Below the pieces are notes generated by a model. It saw only the letters and a program-made list of their open reading frames with translations, ran no database searches and had not been told where the DNA came from. This document shows positions 13,430-14,342 of a DNA stretch of 14,342 nt, in pieces. Origin of the DNA: Cyclobacteriaceae bacterium (GTDB lineage: Bacteria; Bacteroidota; Bacteroidia; Cytophagales; Cyclobacteriaceae); contig JAOUKJ010000048.1 in assembly GCA_029882675.1 (NCBI GenBank), positions 1-14,342 on the forward strand, read 5' to 3'. Each line of letters opens with the position of its first letter. Position 1 is the first letter of the stretch. A program made the translations under genes and the position numbers.

Positions 13430-14342
13430 TTACCTCAACACCCTCGCTATAATATCATTAAAAGCAGCTTCCTGATTCTGAATGTCTTTGGTAGAGGGGT
13501 TGTCTCTCAGGCCCAGCCGTGTAAAAACGTGCAGGTCAGAATCGATCATTTCCACATCAACAGGGCTTCCGTCACTGTTGGTCATGCCTTTGTATATTAA
13601 GACTGCGCTGGCCGGATCTGCAACAGCATCGCGGGTAGATTTATATACTTTGACCGAACAGTTTGGAGGCAACACGATACCTTTCTGCAATTCTTTTCTA
13701 ACGCGGGTAATCACGGTCTGTAATTCCTGCAGAGTCTCCTGGGGACGGAAATGGTACCAGTATTTATCTTCTTCAAGCGTATTTTCTGCTTCAATGTAGC
13801 CAAGCATTGGCCCTACAATTCCAATCAAAGTGAGCGACTTGGCAGAGGAGATAACGATGGGATCCACCAGTAGGATGTTGAACGGCACGGTCTGGTTTTC
13901 GAAATATCCCGATGCCAGCAGGTCAATGATCAGGGCACAACTTGTGGACGACCCCAGCAGGTTAATATTTTTGTAACCTGCTTTCACCAGCCGTTCGTAC
14001 TCTTCAGTGATAGCTGACTGCCAGTCCTTCCAGGAAGAATCCCTGAATTCGCTATAGGTGCGACCATGGCCGCCGAGTAATACCTGCGATATCAACACGT
14101 CATTTCTACCAGCCGTCCATACGCGTAATTCGTCCCACTCAAAGGTCGTGGCGCTGTAACCGTGCGAGGCAATAATGACAGGGATGTCTGCTTCAGCAGG
14201 TGTGGGATTTGGTTTCGCATGCGAAACAAGGTAATCTGCAGGACTATATAGCGATGGGTCAAATACGATCTCCCCATCGAGCATGGTGTCTGTGATAAGG
14301 GGCTCTTTCTCGCAGGCGGCCACCCCAATAACCAGTGAAATT
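13430..14342 (-). CDS. Alpha/beta-hydrolase lipoprotein, 5' end outside window
   Basis: 303 residues are visible. The frame continues through the right edge as ISLVIGVAACEKE, a lipoprotein signal with lipobox VAAC, so the true start is just outside and the GTG at 14323 is not the start. The mature part has the alpha/beta-hydrolase order: oxyanion-side HGYSATTFEW, GGHGRTY, nucleophile elbow LLGSSTSCALI (Ser codon at 13948-13946), a candidate acid in STRDAVADP (Asp codon at 13630-13628) and the catalytic His in DSDLHVFTRLG (codon at 13531-13529). The elbow reads GSSTS, so the last Gly of the usual GxSxG is Ser. It is probably an envelope-anchored esterase or lipase-like enzyme of unknown substrate. 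It is convergent with the fructosamine-kinase gene; nothing upstream is visible to define an operon. Confidence 0.85.
   Translation of the reverse strand, partial: ISLVIGVAACEKEPLITDTMLDGEIVFDPSLYSPADYLVSHAKPNPTPAEADIPVIIASHGYSATTFEWDELRVWTAGRNDVLISQVLLGGHGRTYSEFRDSSWKDWQSAITEEYERLVKAGYKNINLLGSSTSCALIIDLLASGYFENQTVPFNILLVDPIVISSAKSLTLIGIVGPMLGYIEAENTLEEDKYWYHFRPQETLQELQTVITRVRKELQKGIVLPPNCSVKVYKSTRDAVADPASAVLIYKGMTNSDGSPVDVEMIDSDLHVFTRLGLRDNPSTKDIQNQEAAFNDIIARVLR

Noticed and set aside
1..14342. CRISPR arrays, insertion sequences, tRNA or rRNA genes, attachment sites, defence systems
   Set aside because: No regularly spaced repeats, transposase or integrase reading frames, or tRNA/rRNA-like sequence were seen on either strand.

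Overview
This window looks like a chromosomal segment of a Bacteroidota bacterium, most likely Cytophagales or a close relative. The evidence is a solitary BatD protein, a carbohydrate-binding-family-9/DUF5916 outer-membrane protein, lipoproteins with short signal peptides, a Bacteroidota-style release factor 1, starts without Shine-Dalgarno sequences, and several perfect TAnnTTTG boxes (the Bacteroidota -7 element) just ahead of genes. The genus cannot be read from the sequence.

Layout. Positions 1-1935 (minus): peptide chain release factor 1 (prfA), followed downstream by a lipoprotein with a predicted beta-helix that runs off the left edge. Positions 2008-2490 (plus): a small lipoprotein of unknown role, divergent from prfA; each has its own -7 box in the 72-bp gap. 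Positions 2494-7129 (minus): in transcription order, an orphan batD, chorismate synthase (aroC, GTG start, one base after the batD stop), a dicarboxylate/amino-acid:cation symporter, and an Nfu-type iron-sulfur scaffold. Positions 7249-7484 (plus): a 59-codon small gene with a good intrinsic terminator. Positions 7590-9821 (plus): a DUF5916 protein preceded by a 14-bp perfect inverted repeat. Positions 9822-10337: a 516-bp AT-rich non-coding region full of inverted repeats. Positions 10338-11075 (plus): an FNR-like regulator. Positions 11082-12296 (minus): a pentaheme c-type cytochrome convergent with it. Positions 12494-13381 (plus): a fructosamine-kinase-family protein. Positions 13430-14342 (minus): an alpha/beta-hydrolase lipoprotein whose 5' end lies beyond the window.

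How the parts may work together. Most genes are housekeeping or envelope functions with no common pathway. The most interesting module is at 9.8-12.3 kb. The Crp/Fnr regulator has four cysteines placed like the [4Fe-4S] ligands of E. coli FNR (20, 23, 28, 121) and an E-x-x-S-K recognition helix. Its upstream region contains a sequence identical to the classical FNR box, TTGAT-N4-ATCAA. This suggests an oxygen-responsive, self-regulating switch, next to a multiheme cytochrome that could be a target. A triple set of mutually exclusive hairpins upstream of it, and the palindrome ahead of the DUF5916 gene, are regulatory structures that the genes do not explain.
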